A stretch of 64,000 bases of DNA from Sphingobacterium sp. R2. GTDB taxonomy: Bacteria > Bacteroidota > Bacteroidia > Sphingobacteriales > Sphingobacteriaceae. Below, in pieces: positions 26,346 to 36,028 of this stretch (position 1 is the first letter of the stretch; each line of letters starts with the position of its first letter). The notes under the pieces were generated by a model. It searched no databases. It was given only the letters and a program-made list of their open reading frames with translations, and was not told where the DNA came from. The stretch is from assembly GCF_040760075.1 (NCBI RefSeq), contig NZ_CP142884.1:1240001-1304000 (forward strand), in the 5' to 3' direction. The position numbers and the translations under genes were made by a program.

Positions 26346-27209
26346 ATGAAAAAGCTGTTCTATGTGATTGGTTTGTTTTTTTTATATCTCCGTTGTGAAG
26401 CGCAAGCTGGAAAATATATCCAAATTCCAGCAGGAAATTATCATTTGGGTGAAGTAAACAGTATAGAGAATCCCAAAAGGGCTGTACATATTGATTCCTT
26501 TTGGATTTCGGAGTTTGAGCTGACGAACGCTGAATTTGAGAAATTTATTCTGGCAACAGGTTATAAGACCTTAGCAGAACGCTATCACAATGCCATGGTC
26601 TTTGAGCCTGGCTTGCCAGAGTTTCGTTGGCTACCCGACAGCACGGCTTATTGGCGCTTTCCCAACGGTATAAGTCGCGGCGGAATCGAAACCAAAATGG
26701 ATCACCCTGTTACCTGTATCTCCTATAAAGATGTGCTGGCCTATTGTACATGGGCGGATTGCAGATTGCCCACTTTTGACGAATGGGAGGTGGCGGCTAG
26801 GGCAGGAAGCGAAGGCCCCTATTTCGACGGTTTCACTAAGGAGAATATGGCCGATTATGCCAATGTTTGGCATGGAAAAGATCATTTGAAAGCCGATTAT
26901 TCCGATGGTTATCTTTATACTTCACCTGTTGGAAAATTCAATCCCAATCCATGGGGGCTTTATGATATCTTCGGAAATGTCTTTGAGTTTTGCACCGGAA
27001 GGCTTGAAAGAGATGGCAACCGTTCTGTTGCCCATGCCCGTGGAGGCTCTTGGTGGTGTAGTAAAAATAGCTGTGCAGCTTTCAATAGCGTTTATATAGG
27101 TTCTGTACATCCAAATGCATCGTTTAGCAATCTGGGATTTAGAACCGTAAAAAACTCTCATGATTCCTTTGGATCAAAAACGGGCATGAAAGTTCTTGAT
27201 GGCCTTTGA
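26346..27209 (+). CDS. Exported formylglycine-generating-enzyme-like (SUMF1) protein
   Basis: 287 residues from the ATG at 26346 (MKKLFYVIGLFFLYLRCEAQ signal peptide); four upstream codons from 26334 are possible but less fitting. The FGE-sulfatase fold is clear: YIQIPAGNYHLGEVN at the start, ISEFELTNAEFEKFI, HPVTCISYKDVLAYCTWADCRLPTFDEWEVAARAG, NPWGLYDIFGNVFEFCTG and the C-terminal ARGGSWWCSKNSC...SNLGFRTV. The two cysteines spaced CxxxxC in the last block are where catalytic copper-binding cysteines of true FGE lie, while the Arg/Tyr residues that follow them in true FGE are absent. No sulfatase gene is nearby. GldK-like or other roles are possible. Confidence 0.75.
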   Translation: MKKLFYVIGLFFLYLRCEAQAGKYIQIPAGNYHLGEVNSIENPKRAVHIDSFWISEFELTNAEFEKFILATGYKTLAERYHNAMVFEPGLPEFRWLPDSTAYWRFPNGISRGGIETKMDHPVTCISYKDVLAYCTWADCRLPTFDEWEVAARAGSEGPYFDGFTKENMADYANVWHGKDHLKADYSDGYLYTSPVGKFNPNPWGLYDIFGNVFEFCTGRLERDGNRSVAHARGGSWWCSKNSCAAFNSVYIGSVHPNASFSNLGFRTVKNSHDSFGSKTGMKVLDGL

Positions 27210-27228
27210 AAACAGACAGTTTTGGAAA

Positions 27229-27262
27229 AAAAGTCTTTATCTCGAGAGATAAAGACTTTTAA
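27229..27262. terminator. Bidirectional terminator between FGE-like gene and kduD
   Basis: Perfect 14-bp stem, arms 27229-27242 and 27247-27260, with loop CGAG and A/T flanks. Positioned between two convergent genes. Confidence 0.8.
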
Positions 27263-27291
27263 AGCAAACTAATCCACTATGGATTGATCAT

Positions 27292-28062
27292 TTATCTCCC
27301 CATCCAACCACCATCTACGGTAAGAATGGTTCCATGGACATAGTCGGAAGCTCTGGAAGCAAGGAATACTGCCGGTCCTTTGAAATCTTCGGGTGTTCCC
27401 CAGCGGCCTGCAGGGATACGACTCAAAATGGACCTCGAACGTTCGGGATCTTCTCTAAGGGCCTCGGTATTGTCCGTAGCAATATAGCCTGGAGCAAATC
27501 CGTTTACATTGACACCTTTGGATGCCCACTCATTAGCAAAAGCCTTTACCATAGATCCTATGGCACCTTTCGAGGCCGCATATCCTGGAACATTAATGCC
27601 TCCTTGGAACGTTAATAAAGACGCTGTAAATATGATCTTTCCAGTTCCACGTGAAATCATATCCTTCCCAATTTCACGGGTTAATATAAATTGCGCATTT
27701 TGATTGATTTCAATGATTTCATCCCAGTATTCATCCGGATGTTCAGCGGCTGGTTTTCGGAGTATATTTCCAGCATTGTTACACAGAATATCGATCGTTG
27801 GATGGTCTGATTTTACTTTCTCAATAAAGCTGTAAAGCGCTGTCCGCTTAGAAAAATCGCACTGATAGGCATAGAAATTTTTGCCCAATGCTTTTACGGA
27901 TTTTTCTACAGCCGAGCCTTCAATTTCTAACGACGCTGAGACTCCAATAATATCTGCTCCGGCTTCAGCCAATGCCTCGGCGATTGCCTTGCCAATTCCC
28001 CTCTTGCAGCCAGTCACCAAGGCTACTTTTCCACTCAAGTCAAAAGATTGCAGTATGGACAT
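27292..28062 (-). CDS. kduD: 2-dehydro-3-deoxy-D-gluconate 5-dehydrogenase (SDR)
   Basis: KduD reduces 3-deoxy-D-glycero-2,5-hexodiulosonate to 2-keto-3-deoxygluconate in the breakdown of unsaturated uronates from pectin and related polymers. It is a classical short-chain dehydrogenase: NAD-binding TGCKRGIGKAIAEALAEAG near residue 18, NNAGN at about 92, the catalytic Ser with YAASKGA (Tyr-x-x-x-Lys) near 160, and the end HGTILTVDGGWMGR. 256 residues. It is the last gene after kduI and a DUF4861 gene; its ATG overlaps the preceding stop by one base. Confidence 0.88.
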   Translation of the reverse strand: MSILQSFDLSGKVALVTGCKRGIGKAIAEALAEAGADIIGVSASLEIEGSAVEKSVKALGKNFYAYQCDFSKRTALYSFIEKVKSDHPTIDILCNNAGNILRKPAAEHPDEYWDEIIEINQNAQFILTREIGKDMISRGTGKIIFTASLLTFQGGINVPGYAASKGAIGSMVKAFANEWASKGVNVNGFAPGYIATDNTEALREDPERSRSILSRIPAGRWGTPEDFKGPAVFLASRASDYVHGTILTVDGGWMGR

Positions 28063-29183
28063 TATTTTGAATATTTTATTGTTAATGGTTGATCTAAATT
28101 ATTTCTGAATGTTTTGACATAGGACTGCCACTGGTCAAAATTGGTTATTTTACCCGCTTTGTTGAAAGCAGCACCTGCAAAATAAACAAGGGGTTTATTG
28201 TTTTTGACCGTTGTGGCTAGTAAAAATTGTTTCGGGCTATCCTTAAATACATACTTTACATCTGGAAGAATAACAGCAGTGCCTGTAATCTTGTCTCCTT
28301 CGGCAGGCTCCCAATACGCTAAAATCCCATTTTTTTCATCGTTTAAAACTTGAGGTTTTTCTTCTTTTCTCTTAGCGATTCCCACCACAACTGGAGTGGA
28401 ACCCGACGTGGTGTTTTTGACCGAATAGCTTATTTTATTCAATTGGCTGCCAGCGTCTAAAGAAATCGTTTTTTCAACTTGTAATTGCTGGCCTTTTACA
28501 CGTTCAGGCTCATGAATAAGTTTGAATGTGGTGCGTAAAGGACCATTATCTAATACCTCGTACTGGCGATAATGTTTATGGTATACGACCTCTTCGCCAA
28601 AGAATGGTGTCGCGTCGCCAACCCCTAAAGTTTGTCCAACGGAATAATAGTCCAAGCCTTTTCCGTGATCAGCATGATAATCGCCGGTTTTATACCATTC
28701 GTCAATAACAAGATCATTGGTCCGCTTTGCCCAAAAATCAAAACCTTGTGCATCTTCGGAGCTGCCCTCTAGAGCCTTTCCATAGGCTCTGAATGCTGCA
28801 ATGTCATTTTCCCATGCAAAATCATCCTTCCTTTCGGGGATATATCTCGCGTAGGTTTTGGAGGAAAATGCGGTGGGCTTATTGCCATTCACACCAAATG
28901 TCAATGAACTTTTGGGTAGGATGGCGATCTGTATCAATACGTTTTGAGCTGTGTTCTTTCCTAATTTTTCAAGCTGATAAGCTAATTCTTTTTGATCCTT
29001 ATCGACAATTGTAAACACACCACCCTTTAGATCGAAATGTTTTTCGAAGGTTGCATAGGGAATACTGACCAGCTCCATTCTACTTCTAGCACTGGGGTTG
29101 CTTACGGTAATTGTTTTGTTATTCTGCGATAAGGCAATCGTTGAGAGCCCAAGCGCTAAACTTAATACTAATAATTTTTTCAT
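28062..29183 (-). CDS. DUF4861 family secreted protein
   Basis: 373 residues with a signal peptide (MKKLLVLSLALGLSTIALSQ). It matches the DUF4861 family in my recollection: FSSKTYARYIPERKDDFAWENDIAAFRAYG, DEWYKTGDYHADHGKGLDYYSVGQTLG and the EVVYHKHYRQYEVLDNGPLRTTFKL segment. Members are usually found with uronate-processing genes, as here between kduI and kduD, which suggests action on an oligouronide in the periplasm or on the cell surface. The reaction is not known to me. The gene starts one base after the kduI stop and overlaps kduD by one base, so the three are tightly coupled. Confidence 0.8.
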   Translation of the reverse strand: MKKLLVLSLALGLSTIALSQNNKTITVSNPSARSRMELVSIPYATFEKHFDLKGGVFTIVDKDQKELAYQLEKLGKNTAQNVLIQIAILPKSSLTFGVNGNKPTAFSSKTYARYIPERKDDFAWENDIAAFRAYGKALEGSSEDAQGFDFWAKRTNDLVIDEWYKTGDYHADHGKGLDYYSVGQTLGVGDATPFFGEEVVYHKHYRQYEVLDNGPLRTTFKLIHEPERVKGQQLQVEKTISLDAGSQLNKISYSVKNTTSGSTPVVVGIAKRKEEKPQVLNDEKNGILAYWEPAEGDKITGTAVILPDVKYVFKDSPKQFLLATTVKNNKPLVYFAGAAFNKAGKITNFDQWQSYVKTFRNNLDQPLTIKYSK

Positions 29184-29184
29184 A

Positions 29185-30030
29185 TCACTTCAATTCTGTA
29201 ATAGCACATTTGTCCATATCATCATAATCTAGATTTTCGCCGGCCATACCCCATATGAAGGTGTAATTTGAAGTTCCCGCCCCTGAGTGAATAGACCATG
29301 GCGGTGAAATGACAGCTTGGTCGTTTTGCATCCAAATATGTCTTGTTTCATCAATAGGCCCCATGAAATGCGATACAGCCTGTCCTTCAGGTAATTCAAA
29401 ATAGAAATAGACTTCCATACGACGATCATGTGTATGCGATGGCATGGTATTCCATACCGATCCAGGCTTCAACTCGGTCATCCCCATCTGTAACTGACAA
29501 GTTTGTACCACTTTGTTTAATAACATCTGATTAATTGTGCGGTGGTTGGACGTCTCTAATGATCCCAATTCTATTTTATTTGCATCTTCTTTCGTTACTT
29601 TTTTAGTAGGGTAACTGCAATGTGCAGGTGTTGAGTTTAAATAGAACTTTGCGGGCTGCGCGGCATCTTTGCTTGAAAAATATACTTCCTGAGCCCCCTG
29701 TCCAATATAGAGCGCTTCTTTGGTATTCAGATCGTAGGTAACACCGTCAACTTCTACCTGTCCGTTTCCTCCAACATTGATAATACCCAATTCTCTTCTC
29801 GAAAGGAAGTAAGGTTCTTTTAATAATGCCGAGATGGTCTCTAATTTGATTTTTGAACTTACCGGCATCGCCCCTCCAGCCATATAGCGGTCATAGTGGG
29901 TATAGACAAAATGAATTTTATCTGCTTCAAAAACTTTTTCAATTAGAAAATTTTCTCTTAATCCTTGTGTGTCTAAAGTTTTGTATTCTTTGGGCCCTAT
30001 TGCATAGCGGGATTCAAAATTAACGCTCAT
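29185..30030 (-). CDS. kduI: 5-dehydro-4-deoxy-D-glucuronate isomerase
   Basis: KduI isomerises 5-keto-4-deoxyuronate (from unsaturated uronides) to the substrate of KduD. It is a cupin-fold zinc enzyme; the metal-binding segment is TMPSHTHDRRMEVYFYFELPEGQ with His residues and Glu, and SPPWSIHSGAGTSNYTFIWGMAGEN completes it. 281 residues, normal. It is the first gene of the three-gene operon. The 466-base gap upstream has the 11-bp repeat hairpin. Confidence 0.94.
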   Translation of the reverse strand: MSVNFESRYAIGPKEYKTLDTQGLRENFLIEKVFEADKIHFVYTHYDRYMAGGAMPVSSKIKLETISALLKEPYFLSRRELGIINVGGNGQVEVDGVTYDLNTKEALYIGQGAQEVYFSSKDAAQPAKFYLNSTPAHCSYPTKKVTKEDANKIELGSLETSNHRTINQMLLNKVVQTCQLQMGMTELKPGSVWNTMPSHTHDRRMEVYFYFELPEGQAVSHFMGPIDETRHIWMQNDQAVISPPWSIHSGAGTSNYTFIWGMAGENLDYDDMDKCAITELK

Positions 30031-30496
30031 AACTGAATTATTTTTTTGTTTGAATGCTAAATTTAAGACTAATATTTATCAATAACGATACAATGTTACG
30101 CAAACGATGTCGTAGCACCGTGGGGTTTTATTTTTGCTCAGCAAGCTCCTATTTAACGCCCGGATGTTTGTATAACAACTTTCCACCAATTCCTATATTA
30201 ACAAGGAGATAACAGGGGGTTTACAGGGGGATAGCAGGGGGTTAACAGGGGTTTACCCCTGTTAACCCCCTGCTACTACCTTATAAAGATGATTAAATAG
30301 CAGGGTTAATGGTAGATTTGGTGTTATTTTGATAAGATGTTGGTAGTATTCGCATAACTAGAAAGAATAATTGGTGGTTGTATGAATATTATTTACATCT
30401 CGGTTTCAGATTTACTAACTTCGTAAATGGGGATAGAGAAATATCGCAATGAGGTGGATATACACGATGACCCGATGAATAAAAAATAATTTACAT
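30031..30496. other. Intergenic region kduI-surE
   Basis: A 466-base gap between divergent genes, so it should hold both promoters. Apart from the 11-bp repeat block at 30208-30277 I see no gene, no known RNA and no clear -7 element on either side. Confidence 0.5.
30208..30277. repeat. Tandem 11-bp repeats ending in a perfect 21-bp hairpin
   Basis: Four direct units of exactly 11 bases: GATAACAGGGG (30208), GTTTACAGGGG (30219), GATAGCAGGGG (30230) and GTTAACAGGGG (30241). Two complementary units follow at 30256 and 30267. The result is a perfect inverted repeat, arms 30232-30252 and 30255-30275, with a two-base loop. It lies in the gap between divergent kduI and surE, about 180 bases from kduI and 220 from surE. 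No T-run follows, so it is not a typical terminator. Confidence 0.85.
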
Positions 30497-31297
30497 ATGA
30501 AGCCCAATATTTTAGTTGTTAATGACGACGGTATCACAGCCCCAGGTATCAAGGTGTTGTTGGAGGAAATGCAGAAAATAGGAAATGTTGTCGTCGTTGC
30601 TCCAGATTCTGCACAATCTGGTATGGGGCACGCCATCACACTTGGCAGGCCGTTACGTTTAGATAAAATCAATTTATATGAAGGGGTTGAAATGTATCAG
30701 TGTTCAGGGACGCCGGTAGATTGTGTCAAGCTGGCTGTCAATAAAGTTTTCAAAGGTCAAAAGCCGGATATCTGTGTATCGGGCATTAATCATGGTCTCA
30801 ATAATTCCATTAATGTGTTGTATTCCGGCACCATGTCTGCTGCGGTAGAAGGAGCGATCGAAGGGATTCCTTCCATTGGTTTCTCGTTAGATAACTTTTC
30901 CCGTGATGCTGATTTTAGCCCTTGTAGGCCTTATGTGATATCTATTACTGAACAGGTATTGGCAAACGGACTCCCTAAAAATACCCTGCTGAATGTCAAT
31001 TTTCCACAAACTTCGGGTTTTAAAGGTATTAAAATTTGTAGGCAGGCTGGAGGGCATTGGGTGGAGGAGTTTGATGAACGAATTGATCCCCATAATCGCG
31101 ATTATTACTGGACAACAGGTAAATTTGTGTTGCAGGACAGAGGAGAAGATACCGATTGTTTTGCTTTAGCCAATGGCTATGTATCTGTCGTTCCTACACA
31201 GTTTGATATGACGGCGCATCATGCCATTCCTGAACTGAATTCGTGGAGTTTTGACCATCTTGAAGAAAAGAGTAGCAGTCGGAAACGTGAAAAATAA
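30497..31297 (+). CDS. surE: 5'/3'-nucleotidase SurE
   Basis: SurE is a metal-dependent phosphatase acting on nucleoside monophosphates. The N-terminal MKPNILVVNDDGITAPGI with the acidic metal-binding pair, the VVAPDSAQSGMGHAITLGRPL block, GTPVDCVKLAV, and SGINHGLNNSINVLYSGTMSAAVEGAI are all family motifs. 266 residues. Its stop overlaps the start of the small membrane protein that follows. Confidence 0.95.
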   Translation: MKPNILVVNDDGITAPGIKVLLEEMQKIGNVVVVAPDSAQSGMGHAITLGRPLRLDKINLYEGVEMYQCSGTPVDCVKLAVNKVFKGQKPDICVSGINHGLNNSINVLYSGTMSAAVEGAIEGIPSIGFSLDNFSRDADFSPCRPYVISITEQVLANGLPKNTLLNVNFPQTSGFKGIKICRQAGGHWVEEFDERIDPHNRDYYWTTGKFVLQDRGEDTDCFALANGYVSVVPTQFDMTAHHAIPELNSWSFDHLEEKSSSRKREK

Positions 31298-31547
31298 TTT
31301 TTGGATAGGTTTGGGTATCGGTGCTGCATTTCCAGTATTGGCTCATATATTGGTACGTTTCACGGATCTTGCACTTCACTTTTTACCCGAGAAGCCTATG
31401 GCTATCTATACCATAGCCGTACTGATAAATTTAGTGCTATTACGTTTTGCTTATCGGTCGGGAAACGATCAACTTGGAAAGGGAATTATTGCAAGTACTT
31501 TCTTGGCGATGATTATCTATCTGATAACGCATAAAATTACGGTTTGA
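31287..31547 (+). CDS. Small three-helix membrane protein downstream of surE
   Basis: 86 residues from a GTG at 31287 that overlaps the surE end by 11 bases (MKNNFWIGLGIGAAFP); a TTG at 31251 would add 12 residues. Three hydrophobic segments are visible: WIGLGIGAAFPVLAHILV, IYTIAVLINLVLLRFAY and IASTFLAMIIYLI. Not recognised. The overlap suggests co-translation with surE, but a functional link is only inferred. The mqnD promoter lies directly after its stop. Confidence 0.6.
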   Translation: MKNNFWIGLGIGAAFPVLAHILVRFTDLALHFLPEKPMAIYTIAVLINLVLLRFAYRSGNDQLGKGIIASTFLAMIIYLITHKITV

Positions 31548-31548
31548 T

Positions 31549-31556
31549 TAAATTTG
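31549..31556 (+). promoter_or_regulatory. TAAATTTG -7 element of mqnD
   Basis: TAAATTTG fits TAnnTTTG, starts one base after the preceding stop codon, and lies 37 bases before the mqnD ATG. Confidence 0.4.
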
Positions 31557-31593
31557 TAAAACTCATCGGATTGATGGGAAAAATTTGTACAAC

Positions 31594-32463
31594 ATGAAAT
31601 TAACATTAGGATTTTCTCCATGTCCCAATGATACATTTATTTTTGATGCATTGATTCATCATAAGATAGATACTAAGGGATTGGATTTTGAAGTGGAATA
31701 TCACGATGTGGAGACCTTAAACTTAAAAGCTTTTCAAGGCGAGCTTGATATTACCAAACTAAGTTATCATGCTTTTGCCTATGCTGTTGAGGACTATGAA
31801 TTGCTCGATGCAGGGAGTGCGCTGGGCTTTGGTGTGGGGCCCATGCTAATTACGAAAGATCCAAAGATGGCGAAATTACTTCAACAAAAATTGGAACGCG
31901 CAGAAAGCATGGAAGCATTCGATCAATTGAAAATTGGCTATCCAGGAAAATATACAACGGCTAATTTTTTATTGAGCTTGGCTTTCCCTGAGTTGAAAAA
32001 TAAAATAGAACTGGTTTTTTCTGATATTGAAGGCGCCTTATTGGATGGTTCTATTGATTTAGGATTGATTATTCACGAAAATAGATTCACCTATGCGGAA
32101 AAAGGATTGCATAAAGTTGTCGATCTCGGGGACTATTGGGAGAAAACGACAAAATTTCCGATTCCTCTTGGCGGAATTGTCGTAAAACGTAGTCTGCCGC
32201 AAGAAGTAAAAGATACATTGAATACAATCTTGAAAGAAAGTGTTGAGTTTGCCTTTGCCAATCCGAAGTCTGGTCTGGAGTTTATTCGCGCACATGCACA
32301 GGAAATGAGTGAAGAGGTGATGTACAAGCATATCGAACTTTACGTCAATAAATATTCAGTAGCGTTGGGTATTGAAGGACGTAACGCAATTACCAAGATG
32401 TTTGAAAAGGCTCAGGAACTCGGTTTTATACCGCATTCGGAAAAGAAATTATTTTTGTCATAA
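31594..32463 (+). CDS. mqnD: 1,4-dihydroxy-6-naphthoate synthase
   Basis: MqnD converts cyclic dehypoxanthine futalosine to 1,4-dihydroxy-6-naphthoate in the futalosine route to menaquinone. The N-terminal LGFSPCPNDTFIFDALI motif is diagnostic, and the periplasmic-binding-protein-like fold continues with DITKLSYHAFAYAVEDYELL and ALGFGVGPMLI. 289 residues from the ATG at 31594; three upstream codons in frame are ignored. The other mqn genes are not in the window. A futalosine pathway agrees with Sphingobacteriaceae. Confidence 0.9.
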   Translation: MKLTLGFSPCPNDTFIFDALIHHKIDTKGLDFEVEYHDVETLNLKAFQGELDITKLSYHAFAYAVEDYELLDAGSALGFGVGPMLITKDPKMAKLLQQKLERAESMEAFDQLKIGYPGKYTTANFLLSLAFPELKNKIELVFSDIEGALLDGSIDLGLIIHENRFTYAEKGLHKVVDLGDYWEKTTKFPIPLGGIVVKRSLPQEVKDTLNTILKESVEFAFANPKSGLEFIRAHAQEMSEEVMYKHIELYVNKYSVALGIEGRNAITKMFEKAQELGFIPHSEKKLFLS

Positions 32464-32610
32464 GTTAGCTGCTACCAATAGGTCCTTATATTGTGTTCAA
32501 AAAAGCATGTAAAATGCACTAAACGAACACAAATATATCCTGGCCTCCTGTTAGAATTAGGGAACTGACATATTCAATAAAAATAACGTAAAAAAAATGG
32601 GCCTAAGCTG

Positions 32611-32627
32611 TTAGATATCATATCTAA
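32611..32627. repeat. Palindrome upstream of secA
   Basis: TTAGATAT and ATATCTAA flank a single C, about 95 bases before the secA ATG in a 257-base gap. Operator, terminator or chance in AT-rich DNA cannot be told apart. Confidence 0.3.
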
Positions 32628-32720
32628 TAACTAAATTTGCCCGATTAGTGTCAAATTGTCTGCAATTTTACTTTGGAGTCATTATTGTACAAAATCTTAA
32701 GTTGAGATAGAAAAAAAATT

Positions 32721-35700
32721 ATGTTAAAGTTTTTAAGTAAATTATTTGGAAGTAAATCCGAGAGAGATATCAAGGGAATTCAGCCTGTGGTAGACCAAAT
32801 CAAAGCTGAATATGAGAAGCTTTCAAATCTAACCAATGACGAGTTACGTGCCAAGACCGTTGATTTCAAAGAAAGAATTAAGAATTACCTCGCAGATATT
32901 GACCAAGAAATTGATTCGCTAAAGAAGGAAGCGGAGGAAGATGAGGACGATATGGCGAAGAAAACTTCTATTTACGAGCAAGTGGACAAGCTGTCTAAAG
33001 ACCGTGATAAGAAGTTGGAAGAGGTATTGAAGGATATTTTGCCGGAGGCATTTGCCGTGGTTAAAGAAACTTCCAGACGTTTGACGGAAAACGAAGAATT
33101 AGAAGTTACTGCCAACGATTTTGATAGAGAGCTGGCTGTTTACAAACCAAATGTTGTCATCAATGGAGATAAAGCAATTTGGAAAAATAAATGGATGGCA
33201 GCTGGTACTGAAGTCACTTGGAACATGGTTCATTACGATGTCCAATTGATTGGTGGTATTGTGTTACATAGCGGAAAAATCGCTGAGATGGCTACGGGAG
33301 AGGGTAAAACCTTGGTAGGAACATTACCTACTTATTTAAATGCTCTTTCTGGTCAAGGTGTGCACATCGTAACGGTGAACGATTACCTTGCTCGACGTGA
33401 CTCTGAATGGAATGCTCCATTATTTGAATTCCATGGTTTGTCTGTTGACTGTATCGATAAACATCAGCCAAATTCTCCACAACGTCGTAAGGCCTATCAA
33501 TCGGACATCGTATATGGTACAAATAACGAGTTTGGTTTCGATTATCTACGGGATAATATGGTTCAGACTCCGGATGCATTGGTACAGGGAAAATTACACT
33601 TTGCTATGGTCGATGAGGTGGATTCCGTATTGATTGACGATGCGCGTACGCCTTTGATTATCTCTGGTCCAATTCCACGTGGTGATCAACATGAATTTTA
33701 CCAATTGAAACCACGTATTGAGCGCTTGGTGCACGTTCAGAAAGCATATATTAATACCGTTTTAAATGATGCTAAAAAAGCATTGGCCGCCGGTGATTCT
33801 GATGTTGAAGGCGGTGGTTTAGCACTATTAAGAGCTTATAGAGGTTTACCCAAAAATAAAGCTTTAATCAAATTCTTAAGTGAGGGTGCAAACCGCTCTA
33901 TCTTGCAAAAAGTTGAAAATTACTATATGCAGGAGCAAAATAAAAATATGCCTAAAGTAGATGCGGAGCTTTATTTTGTCATAGACGAAAAGAACAATCA
34001 AGTAGAATTGACAGAGAAAGGTATCGAGTTGATTACAGCAACTGGAGAAGATCCTTCCTTCTTTATATTACCGGATGTTGGTACTGAAATCGCTGAAATT
34101 GAAAAGTCTTCGTTGACTTTGGAAGAGAAGGCCGCTAAAAAGGAAGACATGTTGCGTGATTATTCAATCAAAGCAGAGCGTATTCACTCGATCAACCAAC
34201 TGTTAAAAGCATATACCTTGTTTGAAAATGATGTTGAATATATCGTTGATGAAGGTAAAGTAAAAATTGTTGATGAGCAAACAGGTCGTATCATGGATGG
34301 CCGCCGTTATTCGGATGGCTTGCACCAGGCGATTGAAGCGAAGGAAAATGTGAAAGTAGAAGATGCTACACAAACTTACGCTACGATTACATTGCAAAAC
34401 TATTTCCGTATGTACCACAAGCTTTCGGGTATGACTGGTACGGCATCGACCGAGGCCGGAGAGCTTTGGGAAATTTACAAACTTGATGTAGTCGAGATTC
34501 CAACCAATCGTGTGGCTCAACGCGATGACCGTCAAGATTTGATTTATCGTACTGCACGTGAAAAATATAATGCAGTAGCCGAAGAGATTCAACGATTGAC
34601 CGATGCAGGACGTCCAGTATTGGTCGGAACGACATCTGTAGAGATATCGGAGCTGTTAAGTCGTATGCTACAACTGCGTAAGATCAAACACAATGTTTTG
34701 AATGCTAAGTTACACCAAAAAGAAGCTGATATCGTTGCTGAAGCTGGACGTCCTGGACAGGTGACTATTGCTACAAATATGGCTGGTCGTGGTACGGATA
34801 TTAAATTGACTGAGGAAGTGAAAAAGGCTGGAGGTCTTGCGATTATCGGTACGGAAAGACACGAATCTCGTCGTGTTGACCGTCAGTTACGTGGTCGTGC
34901 TGGTCGTCAAGGAGATCCAGGTTCATCGCAATTCTTTGTTTCACTTGAAGACAACTTGATGCGTTTATTTGCTTCCGAGCGGATTTCTAACATCATGGTG
35001 AAAATGGGAGTCGAAGAGGGTGAAGTGATGCAACATAGTATGTTGACTAAATCCATTGAGCGTGCGCAACGCAAAGTCGAAGAGAATAACTTCGGTATCC
35101 GTAAACGCCTATTGGAGTATGACGATGTCATGAATTCACAACGTACCGTCATCTATTCAAAACGAAAAAACGCCTTGTTTGGAGAGCGTTTAGATGTGGA
35201 TTTGAATAATATGATTTTTGACGTTGCTGAAGAAATTGTCGTTGAAGCGAAAGAACAGGGTAACTACGAAGATTTTCAAATTGAAGTAATCCGTATTTTT
35301 GCAATCACACCAGAAATTACCGCAGAAGAATTTGCTCAAGGCAAAATTGAAGCCTTGACCGAACGTCTTTTCGAGCATGCACTCGATGCTTATCATCATA
35401 AAATTGAAGCCGTTGGTGCTTTGACAGTACCTGTTCTGAATAATGTCTATGCAGAAAGAGGTCAAATTGTCGAAAACGTAGTCATTCCATTTACCGATGG
35501 TATCCGTGGCATTCAGGTTTCGGCCAATTTGAAAAAAGCGATTGAAAGCAATGGTAAAGAAGTTTTTAAGTCTTTTGAAAAAGGAATTGTTCTAGCCTTA
35601 ATCGACGAGGCTTGGAAAGAGCACTTGCGTGAAATGGATGATTTGAAACAGTCCGTTCAGAACGCTGTTTATGAACAGAAAGATCCGATTATCATTTATA

Positions 35701-36008
35701 AAATGGAGGCATTTGATTTGTTCAAAGGAATGCTGGCTTCCATGAATAAGGATGTGGTAAGCTTTATTTTCAAAGGGGAGATCCCTGGTCAAGAGCCGAC
35801 TTCCATGCAAGCGAGACAAGTGCAGCAGGCTCCAGTGAAAACTGTTGAAACAAAAGCAGAGTTGACTTCACCTACAGGCGTGAGTGAAGAAGATGTGAAC
35901 GATGGACCAAAAGAACCTGTTCGTAATGAAAATACGGTTGGACGCAATGACGAGTGTCCTTGTGGTTCAGGAAAAAAATATAAAAATTGCCACGGCGCAA
36001 ATAACTAA
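32721..36008 (+). CDS. secA: Preprotein translocase ATPase SecA
   Basis: SecA drives secretion through SecYEG. Visible: Walker [53 protein letters not shown], the second helicase domain [11 protein letters not shown] and [13 protein letters not shown], and the zinc-binding SEC-C end [17 protein letters not shown]. At 1095 residues it is about 190 longer than E. coli SecA; the extra length includes a charged coiled-coil-like insertion around residues 45-105 and an insertion around 355-480 ([10 protein letters not shown] to [16 protein letters not shown]). A similar length is usual in Bacteroidota. It is followed 20 bases later by the SPOR gene. Confidence 0.97.
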   Translation: MLKFLSKLFGSKSERDIKGIQPVVDQIKAEYEKLSNLTNDELRAKTVDFKERIKNYLADIDQEIDSLKKEAEEDEDDMAKKTSIYEQVDKLSKDRDKKLEEVLKDILPEAFAVVKETSRRLTENEELEVTANDFDRELAVYKPNVVINGDKAIWKNKWMAAGTEVTWNMVHYDVQLIGGIVLHSGKIAEMATGEGKTLVGTLPTYLNALSGQGVHIVTVNDYLARRDSEWNAPLFEFHGLSVDCIDKHQPNSPQRRKAYQSDIVYGTNNEFGFDYLRDNMVQTPDALVQGKLHFAMVDEVDSVLIDDARTPLIISGPIPRGDQHEFYQLKPRIERLVHVQKAYINTVLNDAKKALAAGDSDVEGGGLALLRAYRGLPKNKALIKFLSEGANRSILQKVENYYMQEQNKNMPKVDAELYFVIDEKNNQVELTEKGIELITATGEDPSFFILPDVGTEIAEIEKSSLTLEEKAAKKEDMLRDYSIKAERIHSINQLLKAYTLFENDVEYIVDEGKVKIVDEQTGRIMDGRRYSDGLHQAIEAKENVKVEDATQTYATITLQNYFRMYHKLSGMTGTASTEAGELWEIYKLDVVEIPTNRVAQRDDRQDLIYRTAREKYNAVAEEIQRLTDAGRPVLVGTTSVEISELLSRMLQLRKIKHNVLNAKLHQKEADIVAEAGRPGQVTIATNMAGRGTDIKLTEEVKKAGGLAIIGTERHESRRVDRQLRGRAGRQGDPGSSQFFVSLEDNLMRLFASERISNIMVKMGVEEGEVMQHSMLTKSIERAQRKVEENNFGIRKRLLEYDDVMNSQRTVIYSKRKNALFGERLDVDLNNMIFDVAEEIVVEAKEQGNYEDFQIEVIRIFAITPEITAEEFAQGKIEALTERLFEHALDAYHHKIEAVGALTVPVLNNVYAERGQIVENVVIPFTDGIRGIQVSANLKKAIESNGKEVFKSFEKGIVLALIDEAWKEHLREMDDLKQSVQNAVYEQKDPIIIYKMEAFDLFKGMLASMNKDVVSFIFKGEIPGQEPTSMQARQVQQAPVKTVETKAELTSPTGVSEEDVNDGPKEPVRNENTVGRNDECPCGSGKKYKNCHGANN

Positions 36009-36028
36009 TCGATAAGAAAGGTTAAACT

